DNA of 45,379 bases from assembly GCF_002007205.1 (NCBI RefSeq), contig NZ_LAZS01000002.1:1-45379 (forward strand), read 5' to 3'. Below, in pieces: positions 18,349-26,790 of the stretch. The translations under genes were made by a program, and so were the position numbers. Below the pieces are notes generated by a model. It worked only from the letters and a program-made list of their open reading frames with translations. It made no database searches and was not told the origin of the DNA. Source of the DNA: Ensifer adhaerens. GTDB lineage: Bacteria; Pseudomonadota; Alphaproteobacteria; Rhizobiales; Rhizobiaceae. Numbering within the stretch: position 1 is the first letter of the stretch; every line of letters begins with the position of its first letter.

Positions 18349-19215
18349 ATGACCAAGTTGAAGACCCTGGCCGCCGCGGCACTGGTTGCGGCGATGGCCG
18401 TACATGGTGGCGCGCGGGCGGAAGACGCCGATCCGGTGGTCGCCAAGGTTGGCGGCGAGGAAGTGCGCCAGTCCGAGCTCAATCTCGCTCTGGGTGGTCT
18501 CGACCCGCAGCTGCAGCAGATGCCGGAAGAACAGAAGCGCGCTGCGGCGCTTTCGGCGATCATCGACGTCAAGCTCCTGTCTGCGACGGCCGAAAAGGAA
18601 GGCCTGCAGGATGACGCCACCTTCAAGCAGCGCGTCGCGTACCTCACCGAGCGCGAACTGCACAACGCCTACTTCAAGAAGCATGTCGTCGACGCCATCA
18701 CCAAGGACGAGGTGAAGGCCCGCTACGACAAGGAAATCGCCGCCATTCCGGTTCAGGAAGAAGTGAAGGCACGCCATATCCTGGTCAAGACGGAAGACGA
18801 AGCCAAGGAAATCATCAAGGAACTCGACGCCGGCAAGAGCTTCGTCGAACTTGCGAAGGCCAAGTCCACCGATCCGAACAAGAACGACGGCGGCGACCTC
18901 GGCTACTTCACCAAGGGCCGCATGGTGCCGGAGTTCGAAACGGCCGTCTTCACGCTTGAGAAGGGCGCCTATACCAAGACCCCGGTGAAGACGCAGTTCG
19001 GCTTCCACGTCATTCTGGTCGAGGACAAGCGTCCGCAGGCCCCGCCGCCGCTGGAGCAGGTCGAGCAGCAGGTTCGTCAGCTCGTCATGCGCGACAAGTA
19101 TGTCGAGCTGCTTTCCACCGCCAAGAAGGATGCGGGCGTCGAGATTTCCGACCCGGCGCTGAAGAAGGCCTATGACGAGGCCAACAAGGCGCAGGAAGCG
19201 CAGGAAACCAAGTAA
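18349..19215 (+). CDS. Periplasmic parvulin-type peptidyl-prolyl isomerase
   Basis: A 288-residue exported foldase. Residues 1-22 are a signal peptide (MTKLKTLAAAALVAAMAVHG, cut near ARA-E). An N-terminal chaperone-like helical part follows (VVAKVGGEEVRQSELNLAL). The PpiC/parvulin domain runs from about residue 140 to 230: VKARHILVKTEDEAKEI, then STDPNKNDGGDLGYFTKGRMVPEFE and TQFGFHVILVEDKR. The C-terminal helix is lysine-rich. It is the SurA/PrsA-like class that helps outer-membrane or secreted proteins fold, and it is divergent from secA, which fits a joint export role. ATG at 18349 was chosen because the signal peptide starts there. Confidence 0.92.
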   Translation: MTKLKTLAAAALVAAMAVHGGARAEDADPVVAKVGGEEVRQSELNLALGGLDPQLQQMPEEQKRAAALSAIIDVKLLSATAEKEGLQDDATFKQRVAYLTERELHNAYFKKHVVDAITKDEVKARYDKEIAAIPVQEEVKARHILVKTEDEAKEIIKELDAGKSFVELAKAKSTDPNKNDGGDLGYFTKGRMVPEFETAVFTLEKGAYTKTPVKTQFGFHVILVEDKRPQAPPPLEQVEQQVRQLVMRDKYVELLSTAKKDAGVEISDPALKKAYDEANKAQEAQETK

Positions 19216-19269
19216 TTCGATGGGCAGGCCCTGCCGCCGATAGGGCCCGCCGTCACCGCGTTTTGTCGA

Positions 19270-19296
19270 TGCCCGGCGGTGAAAACCGTTCGGGCA
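19270..19296 (+). terminator. Hairpin after the parvulin gene
   Basis: TGCCCG (19270-19275) pairs with CGGGCA (19291-19296), enclosing an inner CGGT-GAAA-ACCG stem-loop with a tetraloop. It is followed by TTTGTCG, a weak U-tract. It is 55 bases after the parvulin stop and may be its terminator or the first half of the argJ leader. Confidence 0.5.
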
Positions 19297-19309
19297 TTTG
19301 TCGCAAGAT

Positions 19310-19347
19310 AGATCCGGAGCGGTTTCGGTCGTAGACCCTCCGGATCT
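19310..19347 (+). terminator. Strong hairpin upstream of argJ
   Basis: AGATCCGGAG (19310-19319) and CTCCGGATCT (19338-19347) form a perfect 10-bp stem with an 18-base loop, followed by TTGTTCTT. It lies 80 bases before the argJ ATG. It could be a terminator or an attenuator-type element. Confidence 0.5.
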
Positions 19348-19426
19348 TTGTTCTTACGCATTTCCAGAAGGCCGCCAGGCTTTTCCTGGAAATGCTTTGG
19401 CTCCAACACGTCACAGCAGGTTTCCC

Positions 19427-20668
19427 ATGTCCGGCTCCGTTTCTCCGCTCGCTCCGAAAACCTTTGCCGAAATGCCCTCCGTGCGCGGTGTCCGCATGGC
19501 GACCGCAGCCGCCGGCATCAAGTACAAGAACCGTACCGACGTGCTGATGATGGTGTTCGACCGGCCGGCGACCGTGGCCGGTGTCTTCACCCGCTCCAAG
19601 TGCCCTTCGGCTCCGGTCGATTTCTGCCGCAAGAATCTTGCGGGCGGTGTGGCGCGCGCCGTCGTCGTCAATTCCGGCAACGCCAATGCCTTTACCGGCA
19701 AGAAGGGCCGCGAAGCCACGGAACTGACGGCGAAGTCGGCGGCAAAGGCGGTCGGCTGCGCGGAGAGCGAAGTGTTCCTGGCATCGACCGGCGTCATCGG
19801 CGAGCCGCTGGATGCGACCAAGTTTGCCGGCGTGCTCGACGATCTGGCCGCCACCGGCAAGGAGGACTTCTGGTTCGAAGCCGCCAAGGCGATCATGACG
19901 ACGGATACCTATCCGAAGGTTGCGACGCGCAGTGCCGAAATCGGTGGCGTCAAGGTGACGATCAACGGCATCGCCAAGGGTGCCGGCATGATCGCGCCCG
20001 ACATGGCGACGATGCTCTCCTTCGTGGTCACCGATGCCGACATCGCGCCGGCAGCACTGCAGGCCCTGCTTTCGGCGGGCGTCGGCCCGACCTTCAATTC
20101 CGTCACGGTCGACAGCGACACGTCGACGTCCGATACGCTGATGCTCTTTGCGACGGGGGCGGCGTCGGCCGACGGCCAGCCGGCAATCTCCGACGCGGCC
20201 GACCCGCGTCTTGATGCCTTCCGCGCCGCCTTGAACGACCTGCTGCGCGATCTCGCGCTCCAGGTGGTGCGTGACGGCGAAGGCGCACGCAAGATGGTCG
20301 AAGTGACGGTCGAGGGCGCCGAAAACGACACGGCCGCCAAGCGCATTGCGCTTTCGATCGCCAATTCGCCGCTGGTCAAGACCGCCGTTGCGGGCGAGGA
20401 CGCCAATTGGGGCCGGGTGGTCATGGCCGTCGGCAAGTCCGGAGAGATGGCCGAACGCGACCGGCTGGCGATCTGGTTCGGCGATGTGCGCGTGGCCGTC
20501 GATGGCGAGCGTGATCCGACCTATTCGGAAGCGGCTGCCACCGCCGTGATGAAGGAAGAGGACATCACGGTTCGCGTCGAAATCGGCCTCGGCTCGGGTC
20601 GCGCCACCGTCTATACCTGCGACTTGACGAAGGAATATGTCGAAATCAACGGCGATTACCGGAGCTGA
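19427..20668 (+). CDS. argJ: Bifunctional ornithine acetyltransferase / N-acetylglutamate synthase
   Basis: Arginine biosynthesis enzyme that moves the acetyl group from N-acetylornithine to glutamate, and in bifunctional forms also makes N-acetylglutamate from acetyl-CoA. The 413 residues begin with [21 protein letters not shown]. The self-cleavage site is the conserved [16 protein letters not shown] near residue 185, where the threonine becomes the nucleophile of the beta chain. The late motif [19 protein letters not shown] is typical. The frame is open upstream to 19298; the ATG at 19427 gives the normal length. It starts a run with a GNAT gene (58-base gap) and mutT. Confidence 0.96.
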   Translation: MSGSVSPLAPKTFAEMPSVRGVRMATAAAGIKYKNRTDVLMMVFDRPATVAGVFTRSKCPSAPVDFCRKNLAGGVARAVVVNSGNANAFTGKKGREATELTAKSAAKAVGCAESEVFLASTGVIGEPLDATKFAGVLDDLAATGKEDFWFEAAKAIMTTDTYPKVATRSAEIGGVKVTINGIAKGAGMIAPDMATMLSFVVTDADIAPAALQALLSAGVGPTFNSVTVDSDTSTSDTLMLFATGAASADGQPAISDAADPRLDAFRAALNDLLRDLALQVVRDGEGARKMVEVTVEGAENDTAAKRIALSIANSPLVKTAVAGEDANWGRVVMAVGKSGEMAERDRLAIWFGDVRVAVDGERDPTYSEAAATAVMKEEDITVRVEIGLGSGRATVYTCDLTKEYVEINGDYRS

Positions 20669-20726
20669 GGCGCTGGTCGGACGATGGTGAGCGGCCTGGC
20701 ATGCCGGGCTGCCCAGAGGGTGCAAG

Positions 20727-21545
20727 ATGACATCGAGTGATATTCGGCCCGCGACGGGCAACGTTAAGGCCGAAGCTGGGGAAGTGGCAATGTTGGATCT
20801 TCCGAACGTGCGCCGTCTCGAGGCCGTGGGTTTCCGTGCCTGGCCGGCAGCGTCCGTGCAATATGACGGCAGCTGGCTGATCCGGCTCAATGCGGGCCAC
20901 GATTCCAAGCGGCTGAATTCCGTCAATCCGCTTGATCCGTCCGACTATCGCGACATCCCGATCCGGCTGGAAAAGGCTGCCCGGCGCTTCGCCGATTACG
21001 GTCGGCCGCTGACCGTGCGCCAGACCCCGCTGACGCCGCCGCAGCTTATTGCCCACATGGATGCCGAGGGCTGGACGGCCTTCAGCCGCAGCCTGGTCAT
21101 GACCGTCGATCTTGTCGAGCGCGAGTTTGGCGATGGCATCGACCACTTGCCGATCAAGGATGTCGGCCGTTTCGTCGACGCCTGCATCGGCATCGCGAAG
21201 AGCGATCCGAAGCGCAAGGCGGCACTGGCCGAGATCATCAACGCGATCAAGCCGGAGAGCGGCCTCTTCCTGTTCGAGGATGCGGAAATGGGCCCGACCG
21301 CCGTGGCGCTCGTCGTCCAGGACAACGATCTTGCCGGCATCATGCAGTTCGCCGTGGACAAGCGGGTCCGTGGCCGGGGCGTCGGCAAGGCCATGCTCGA
21401 CGTCTGCCTGCGCTGGGCGCGCCTGCGCGGCGCGAAGAAGGCCTGGCTGCAGGTGGAGGCGGACAACAGCGCGGCGCTGGCGCTTTATCGTGGCGCCGGG
21501 TTCAGCGAAGTCTACAACTACATTTACCGAACGCCGGGAGCTTGA
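20727..21545 (+). CDS. GNAT family N-acetyltransferase
   Basis: A 272-residue acetyl-CoA-dependent acetyltransferase. The GNAT fold is in the C-terminal part: motif A is DKRVRGRGVGKAMLDVCLRWA near residue 210 (Q/RxxGxG/A pyrophosphate loop), then motif B with LQVEADNSAALALYRGAGFSEVYNYIYR. The N-terminal 150 residues form a second, degenerate domain, a layout found next to argJ in rhizobia. The start is ambiguous: ATG at 20727 (after GAGGGTG) or ATG at 20790 (after GGGGAAG), which would remove 21 residues. It ends 4 bases before mutT. Substrate unknown. Confidence 0.85.
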   Translation: MTSSDIRPATGNVKAEAGEVAMLDLPNVRRLEAVGFRAWPAASVQYDGSWLIRLNAGHDSKRLNSVNPLDPSDYRDIPIRLEKAARRFADYGRPLTVRQTPLTPPQLIAHMDAEGWTAFSRSLVMTVDLVEREFGDGIDHLPIKDVGRFVDACIGIAKSDPKRKAALAEIINAIKPESGLFLFEDAEMGPTAVALVVQDNDLAGIMQFAVDKRVRGRGVGKAMLDVCLRWARLRGAKKAWLQVEADNSAALALYRGAGFSEVYNYIYRTPGA

Positions 21546-21549
21546 GGCC

Positions 21550-21963
21550 ATGGACGCCAACGGAAAGAAGATCGTGCTTGTCGCGGCTTGCGCGCTTGTC
21601 GATTCCGATGGCCGCATCCTGCTCGCGCAGCGGCCGGAAGGAAAGTCGCTGGCCGGCCTCTGGGAGTTTCCGGGCGGCAAGGTCGAAGCCGGCGAGACGC
21701 CGGAGGAAACCCTGATCCGCGAGCTCGAGGAAGAACTGGGCATCCGCACCAAGGTCGCATGCCTGGCGCCGCTCACCTTCGCCAGCCACACCTATGATGA
21801 TTTCCATCTGCTGATGCCGCTCTATGTCTGCCGCCGCTACGAAGGGGTGGCGATCGGGCGAGAGGGCCAGGCGATCAAATGGGTGCGGCCAAAGGCCCTG
21901 CGCGACTATCCGATGCCGCCGGCCGATGAGCCGCTCATCCCGTTTCTCATGGATTTGCTCTGA
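21550..21963 (+). CDS. mutT: 8-oxo-dGTP diphosphatase MutT (Nudix)
   Basis: Sanitises the nucleotide pool by hydrolysing 8-oxo-dGTP before it is built into DNA. The 137-residue protein carries a perfect Nudix box, with GGKVEAGETPEETLIREL then EEELGI around residues 41-63, preceded by LAGLWEFPGG as in E. coli MutT. It begins 4 bases after the GNAT gene and has GAGG in front of the ATG, so it is the last gene of the argJ run. MutT rather than a broad-range Nudix enzyme is favoured by length and the WEFPGGK motif. Confidence 0.92.
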   Translation: MDANGKKIVLVAACALVDSDGRILLAQRPEGKSLAGLWEFPGGKVEAGETPEETLIRELEEELGIRTKVACLAPLTFASHTYDDFHLLMPLYVCRRYEGVAIGREGQAIKWVRPKALRDYPMPPADEPLIPFLMDLL

Positions 21964-22143
21964 ACCTACCCGAATTCTGATTGATTATTAATCGATCGTT
22001 TATCTCCCTCGCGCAAAGATAGCTTCAATTCAGTTTCGGTACGTAACGTTGGCAAACGGCGTACCGATTTCAGGCAGTGCGGTTGAACCAAGCTTGGGAA
22101 GGACGCTTGCGTTCGCCGTATTTTGTGCGTTTGTGAGGCTGGG

Positions 22144-22464
22144 ATGGTGGACGACGATTTCTGGAGCACGGTTCAGGAAAAGGACCTGATGAAAAATCAG
22201 TCCCGCCGGACAGGTGTGCTCAATCTGTCGCTGTTGTTCGGAACGGCAGTGATCGCGCTGACGCTTATCCTGACGCCTATGCTGTCGTCCAAGACCGACA
22301 AGCGCATCATGGCCAACACGCCCGTCGATTACGACAACATTTCCACCGGCTCCATCCCTTCGAATGGCACCACCAAGCGCTATACGGTTCGGCGCAGCGT
22401 CCTTCAGGAAATGCCCGGAGCGGTTTGCATCATCGATGCCGACGGCCGCAAGAGCGGCTGCTGA
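22144..22464 (+). CDS. Small single-pass membrane protein, unknown function
   Basis: A 106-residue protein not recognised by family. It has one transmembrane helix (LNLSLLFGTAVIALTLILTPML, about residues 26-47) and a periplasmic tail of about 58 residues containing SIPSNGTTKRYTVRRSVLQ and two cysteines near the end (AVCIIDADGRKSGC). ATG at 22144 has GAGG upstream; a second ATG at 22189 (after AGGA) would start just before the helix. It lies 69 bases before a Flp pilin gene on the same strand, so a link with pilus assembly is possible but not shown. Confidence 0.7.
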   Translation: MVDDDFWSTVQEKDLMKNQSRRTGVLNLSLLFGTAVIALTLILTPMLSSKTDKRIMANTPVDYDNISTGSIPSNGTTKRYTVRRSVLQEMPGAVCIIDADGRKSGC

Positions 22465-22533
22465 GACGAACGCCTTTGGCCCGCTCGGTTCCGGCTTGCG
22501 TTTCAGATTGAACAAAAATCAGGCTGGGGACGC

Positions 22534-22701
22534 ATGGAAACGCTTAGACGCTTGTTTCGCGGTACGGACGGCGGCATCGCCATCGAGTATGCGCTGATCG
22601 CCGCCATCGTCTCTCTCAGCCTGATCCTCGGAGCCGAGCGGATAGGCAATGCCCTTACCTCTATATACGATTCGCTCGCGGCAGTGTTTCCGAGCGCATA
22701 A
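22534..22701 (+). CDS. Flp/Fap-type pilin
   Basis: A 55-residue type IVb pilin of the Flp family. The short basic leader METLRRLFRGTDGG is followed by IAIEYALIAAIVSLSLILGA, matching the Flp signature (Gly at the cut, Glu5 and Tyr6 of the mature chain, then a hydrophobic helix). Cleavage by a CpaA-type prepilin peptidase is expected after Gly14. Mature length is about 41 residues. No cpa/tad assembly genes are in the window, so it is a stand-alone pilin locus, as rhizobia often have in addition to the main cluster. Confidence 0.88.
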   Translation: METLRRLFRGTDGGIAIEYALIAAIVSLSLILGAERIGNALTSIYDSLAAVFPSA

Positions 22702-22735
22702 GCGGAACGCCCAGGATCGAGCGTGAGCGCCGCCG

Positions 22736-23614
22736 TTAAAGCGGCTGCTCCTTCGTGCCAAGTGCTGCCGAAAGCCGCTGCTTGGCGGAACCCGGCTTCA
22801 ACGGCTTCTGCTGGCTCTCGTGCGGCGCCCAGCCGGACAGATAGATGATCGAGAACGTTGCGCGAATGCGGCCGTCCGGATCGGAGAAACGTTCTGCATA
22901 GATTTCCGCAGCCCTGAGGAAAAAGCGCCGGGAAACGGGCGATCGGCTGCGCGCCGAAAGCGGGCTGGTCATGCCCATGGCACGCAGGTCGCGGATCAGG
23001 GCGAACAGCGAATCGTAGCGCACCGTGTAGGTTTCCGTGTCGGTGACCGGCAGCGCGAATCCGGCTCGCTGCAGGAGCGCGCCGACATCCCGGACGTCGG
23101 CGAAGGGAATGACGCGCGGACTGGCGCCGCCGGTCAGTTCGGCTTCCGCAGCCAGCAGTGCCTCGCGCAGTTCCTGCAGCGTGCCGCTGCCGGGAATGGC
23201 GGCTAGGAACAGCCCATCGGGCTTCAGCGCCCGCTGCACCTGGATGAAGGCGCCCGGCGTATCGTTGGTCAGGTGCAGGGAAAGCGGCGAGACGATCAGA
23301 TTGAGGCTATCGGGTTCAGCCGGAACTTCCTCGAGCGAGGCGATCGTCACCGGCGCCTCGGCCGAGCCGAAGCGGACATCGGTCTCGACCCGCTCGATGG
23401 CGTCGATCTTGCCGGTCGCCATCAGATGGCGGGCGGTTTGACCGGTGTAGCCGTGCAATTCCATAGCGCGGTCAAAGTGCCGCTCCACGACGCCGACACG
23501 CTCGGCAAGTTCCTCGGCAACGATGTCGAGAAGGAAGCCGGCTTTCGGATCTGCGTTTCTAAGCGCCCTTGCCCGGTGCGCCTCGACGAGGCTCTGGTCA
23601 AAGATTTTTTCCAC
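22736..23614 (-). CDS. Class I SAM-dependent methyltransferase, BioC/NDUFAF5-like (GTG start)
   Basis: A 292-residue methyltransferase-fold protein. It starts with IFDQSLVEAHRARALRNADPKAGFLLDIVAEELAERV, then VERHFDRAMELHGYTGQTA at the place of motif I, and LNLIVSPLSLHLTNDTPGAFIQVQRALKPDGLFLAAIPG for motifs II-III. The pattern is that of the BioC/NDUFAF5 group, whose eukaryotic member hydroxylates a complex I subunit. The glycine-rich SAM loop is weak, so it may not methylate. GTG at 23614 follows GGAGAG by six bases and gives the family start. It is divergent from comF, with 58 bases between the starts. Confidence 0.82.
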   Translation of the reverse strand: MEKIFDQSLVEAHRARALRNADPKAGFLLDIVAEELAERVGVVERHFDRAMELHGYTGQTARHLMATGKIDAIERVETDVRFGSAEAPVTIASLEEVPAEPDSLNLIVSPLSLHLTNDTPGAFIQVQRALKPDGLFLAAIPGSGTLQELREALLAAEAELTGGASPRVIPFADVRDVGALLQRAGFALPVTDTETYTVRYDSLFALIRDLRAMGMTSPLSARSRSPVSRRFFLRAAEIYAERFSDPDGRIRATFSIIYLSGWAPHESQQKPLKPGSAKQRLSAALGTKEQPL

Positions 23615-23672
23615 GATAGTCTCTCCGCGCGATGGGCAGCAAAGAGACCTTCGGAGGCACAAAGTCAACCGC

Positions 23673-24449
23673 ATGGCATGGGAGAGGTTGCGTATTCCTG
23701 AGGCGTGGCGAGAAGGCATGCTGAGACGGCTCGGCCTGGGGCTTGTCGATCTCGTTTTTCCACCCGCCTGTTGCGGCTGTGGCCGGCTGGTCGGCGACCA
23801 TCGCGCAGTCTGTGCCGCCTGTTGGGCGACGCTGCCGCTGATCGAGCGTCCCTATTGCGACATTCTCGGCACGCCGTTTGCAGTCGATCATGGCGCCGGG
23901 TCGGTGTCGCCGGAAGCGATCGCCAACCCGCCGGCCTTCGATCGCTTGAGGTCGGTGGCGATCCACGAAGGCGTGGCGCGCGATCTGGTCCATGGGCTGA
24001 AGTATCGCGACCGCACCGATCTCGCGCCGATGATGGCGGCCTGGATGATCCGGGCGAGCGACGGCGCCGTCGCTTCTGCCGACGCGATCATTCCGGTGCC
24101 GCTGCATGCCTTTAGGCTCTGGCGGCGGCGGTTCAATCAGTCGGCGGAGCTGGCGCGGGCCATTGCGCAGCTTTCCGGCCGACCCTATCAGCCCGATGTC
24201 CTGAAGCGCATCCGGCGCACGAGCCCGCAGGTTCGCCTCGGGCTTCGCGCCCGCGAAGACAATGTGCGCGGTGCTTTTGCCGTCTCGGAAAGCGGCAGGG
24301 CGGGTCTCAGCGGGAAAAGCGTGGTTCTCGTCGACGATGTATACACGACCGGTGCAACCGTTGCCGCAGCGACCCGTGCGCTGAAGCGGGCGGGGGCTGG
24401 ACCGATCACGGTTTTGACCTTTGCAAGAGCCGTATCCGGTCTTATATGA
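23673..24449 (+). CDS. ComF family phosphoribosyltransferase-like protein
   Basis: A 258-residue protein of the ComF family, related to DNA uptake factors in competent bacteria and to GntX. The N-terminal zinc finger has CCGCGRLVGDHRAVCAACW near residue 33. The C-terminal phosphoribosyltransferase fold has the PRPP loop VVLVDDVYTTGATV near residue 220, with the acidic pair DD conserved. In rhizobia the protein has no proven role in transformation. It opens a rightward run with grxC (47-base gap), the nitrilase gene and DUF1178. Confidence 0.9.
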   Translation: MAWERLRIPEAWREGMLRRLGLGLVDLVFPPACCGCGRLVGDHRAVCAACWATLPLIERPYCDILGTPFAVDHGAGSVSPEAIANPPAFDRLRSVAIHEGVARDLVHGLKYRDRTDLAPMMAAWMIRASDGAVASADAIIPVPLHAFRLWRRRFNQSAELARAIAQLSGRPYQPDVLKRIRRTSPQVRLGLRAREDNVRGAFAVSESGRAGLSGKSVVLVDDVYTTGATVAAATRALKRAGAGPITVLTFARAVSGLI

Positions 24450-24496
24450 CAATCAGATGTCCGGCACGGTCGCCGGCAAAGGAGCGGTTCAGGATC

Positions 24497-24754
24497 ATGG
24501 CTTCGGTGGTCATTTATACGCGTCAGTTCTGCGGCTATTGCTCGGCCGCGAAGAAACTCCTGGAAACCAAGGGTGTTTCCTTTCTCGAGCACGATGCCAC
24601 CTATGATCCGAAGGTCCGGCAGGTGATGATCGAGAAGTCGCACGGCGGCTCGACGTTCCCGCAGATCTTCATCAACGACATCCATGTCGGTGGCTGCGAC
24701 GACCTGCACGCGCTGGAACGCGCCGGCAAACTCGACGCGATGCTGGCTGCCTGA
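24497..24754 (+). CDS. grxC: Glutaredoxin 3
   Basis: An 85-residue dithiol glutaredoxin that reduces disulfides and glutathione mixed disulfides at the expense of glutathione. The active site CGYC is at residues 12-15; the cis-proline segment is STFPQIFINDIHVGGCDDL, ending in the GGCDD glutathione contact. The extra cysteine in GGC is usual in GrxC. The ATG directly follows AGGATC. It is cotranscribed with comF and the downstream nitrilase gene in an order seen in many alphaproteobacteria. Confidence 0.93.
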   Translation: MASVVIYTRQFCGYCSAAKKLLETKGVSFLEHDATYDPKVRQVMIEKSHGGSTFPQIFINDIHVGGCDDLHALERAGKLDAMLAA

Positions 24755-24821
24755 GGCACCGCACCCCTGCATGAGGCGACGCCCCTTTTTATCAGCGGTG
24801 CGCGCTTAAGAGTTGGACGAG

Positions 24822-25679
24822 ATGACTTTCAAGGCCGCAGCCATTCAGATGTGTTCCGGCGTCGATCCGCGCAAGAATGCGGAGACGATGGTGCGGCTTG
24901 CGCGTGAAGCGGCAGCCCAGGGCGCGACCTATATCCAGACGCCGGAAATGACCGGAGCGCTCCAGCGGGACCGTGCGGCTCTGCGCGCGGTCCTGAAAGA
25001 CGAGGCCAACGATCTCATCGCTGCGGCGGCAGCGCAGCTTGCCGGCGAACTCGGCGTCTATCTCCATGTCGGCTCGACGCCGATTGCGCTTCCCGACGGC
25101 AAGATCGCCAATCGTGGCCTGCTGTTTGGACCGGACGGCGGCAAGATCTGCGATTACGACAAGATCCATATGTTCGACGTCGATCTCGACAACGGCGAGA
25201 GCTGGCGGGAAAGTGCGGCCTACCAGCCCGGTAGCATCGCGCGCCTGGCCGAACTCGACTTCGGCAAGCTCGGCTTTTCCATCTGCTACGACGTGCGCTT
25301 TCCGGAGCTTTTCCGGCAGCAGGCCGTTGCCGGCGCCGAGATCATGTCGGTGCCTGCCGCCTTCACCCGGCAGACGGGCGAGGCGCATTGGGAAATCCTG
25401 CTGCGCGCCCGCGCGATCGAAAACGGCCTCTTCGTCATTGCTGCCGCGCAAGGTGGCAGACATGAAGACGGACGCGAGACCTTCGGCCACTCGATGATCA
25501 TCGATCCCTGGGGTCGTGTGCTCGCTTCTGCCGGCCCCGCCGGCGAGGCGATCGTGCTTGCCGACATCGACGTTGCCGCCGTGCACGCGGCGCGCGCCAA
25601 GATACCGAACCTGAAAAACGCCCGCAGTTTCGTGCTCGATGAAGTGGCGCCGACCGGGAAGGGAGGCGTTGTCGCTTGA
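24822..25679 (+). CDS. Carbon-nitrogen hydrolase (Nit1-like amidase)
   Basis: A 285-residue nitrilase-superfamily hydrolase. The Glu-Lys-Cys triad is seen: Glu in IQTPEMTG (about residue 43), Lys in YDKIHMFDVDL (about 112) and Cys in FSICYDVRFPELFR (about 153). The last motif is the Nit1 type, and Nit1 proteins hydrolyse deaminated glutathione, so a metabolite-repair role is likely. Position between grxC and DUF1178 supports a glutathione link. ATG at 24822 is chosen over a TTG at 24813. Its stop overlaps the TTG start of the next gene (TTGA at 25676-25679). Confidence 0.9.
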   Translation: MTFKAAAIQMCSGVDPRKNAETMVRLAREAAAQGATYIQTPEMTGALQRDRAALRAVLKDEANDLIAAAAAQLAGELGVYLHVGSTPIALPDGKIANRGLLFGPDGGKICDYDKIHMFDVDLDNGESWRESAAYQPGSIARLAELDFGKLGFSICYDVRFPELFRQQAVAGAEIMSVPAAFTRQTGEAHWEILLRARAIENGLFVIAAAQGGRHEDGRETFGHSMIIDPWGRVLASAGPAGEAIVLADIDVAAVHAARAKIPNLKNARSFVLDEVAPTGKGGVVA

Positions 25680-26104
25680 TCCGCTACACCCTTTCTTGCG
25701 ACAACGGCCATTCCTTCGAGGGCTGGTTTTCGTCGAGTGACGATTTCGACCGTCAGGTCGAACGCAAGCTGGTGGCCTGTCCGAGCTGCAATTCCACCAT
25801 CGTCGCCAAGCAACTGATGGCGCCCTCGGTCGCGACCGCGCGCAAGAAGGAGGCGACGCGGGCGGTGATCATGGACCAGGCGCAGAAGGAAACGATCTCC
25901 AAGATCCGCGAGCTGGTGAAATCCGTGCGCGAGAACGCCGAGGATGTCGGCGAGCGCTTTCCGGAGGAGGCGCGCAAGATCCATTATGGCGAAGCGGAAG
26001 AACGCGGGTTGATCGGCAAGGCGACGGCGGAAGAGGCGGTAGCACTGCTCGAAGAAGGGATCGCGGTCGCGCCGCTGCCGATCTTGCCCGACGAGGTCAA
26101 CTGA
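25676..26104 (+). CDS. DUF1178 family protein (TTG start)
   Basis: A 142-residue protein of DUF1178. It begins IRYTLSCDNGHSFEGWFSSS, followed by a second cysteine pair in VACPSCNSTIVAKQLMAP, which together form a likely zinc ribbon. The C-terminal half is helical (KIRELVKSVRENAEDVGERFPEEARKIHYGEAE). No function is established. TTG at 25676 overlaps the nitrilase stop and has GGGAGG upstream, so translation is coupled. Confidence 0.88.
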   Translation: MIRYTLSCDNGHSFEGWFSSSDDFDRQVERKLVACPSCNSTIVAKQLMAPSVATARKKEATRAVIMDQAQKETISKIRELVKSVRENAEDVGERFPEEARKIHYGEAEERGLIGKATAEEAVALLEEGIAVAPLPILPDEVN

Positions 26105-26208
26105 CGCGGCGAACTTTCCCGTCTGTGCGTCTAAACTTTAGTTCCTGCCCTTTAAAAACAATGCCTTGGCTCCCATCTCGCAGCTTTGCAATGGGAGTTT
26201 TCCAGCCA

Positions 26209-26775
26209 ATGGCATTGTCCGATGTTCACATTTCCACCGATCGCCTCGTTATCCGGCCCTTCGCGCCTGGCGATTTTGCGGCATTCTTTGCCTATCATCG
26301 CCTGCCGGAGGTCTACCGTTATCTCTATCAGGACCCGCTCGACGAAACGGCAGCGCGGATAAAATTCGCCAAGGCTTCGGCGCCAAAGCTCGTTGACGAT
26401 GGGGACGTCGCGGTGTTTGCCGTCGAGCGCAGCGAGGATGGCGCACTGATCGGCGAAGTCCTGCTGAAGCTCGCAAGCAGTGCGGCGGAGCAGGCGGAGA
26501 CCGGCTACATCTTCAATCCCGACTTTGCCGGCAAGGGCTACGCTACGGAAGCGATGCGGGCGTTGCTGGATCTCGGCTTTTCGACGCTGAAGTTTCACCG
26601 GATCTTTGCCCGGCTCGACGCCCTCAACACAGGGTCGGTCGGCGTCGTCGAGCGTCTCGGCATGCGCCGCGAAGCGCATCTGGTCGAGAACGACCGGTTC
26701 AACGATGTCTGGGGCGACGAATACGTCTATGCACTGCTGAAGCGCGAATGGCAGGAGCGTCGGCAGGCCGGCTGA
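26209..26775 (+). CDS. RimJ/RimL-type GNAT acetyltransferase
   Basis: A 188-residue acetyltransferase of the RimJ/RimL group, which includes N-terminal acetylases of ribosomal proteins and many small-molecule enzymes. Visible are ISTDRLVIRPFAPGDFAAFF at the start, EQAETGYIFNPDFAGKGYATEAMRALLDLGF (CoA loop GKGYA) and LDALNTGSVGVVERLGMRREAHLVEN. The start is uncertain: ATG at 26209 (GGAG 11 bases upstream) or ATG at 26191. It is convergent with ubiG. Substrate unknown. Confidence 0.87.
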   Translation: MALSDVHISTDRLVIRPFAPGDFAAFFAYHRLPEVYRYLYQDPLDETAARIKFAKASAPKLVDDGDVAVFAVERSEDGALIGEVLLKLASSAAEQAETGYIFNPDFAGKGYATEAMRALLDLGFSTLKFHRIFARLDALNTGSVGVVERLGMRREAHLVENDRFNDVWGDEYVYALLKREWQERRQAG

Positions 26776-26790
26776 GCCCGCCGACAGCTC

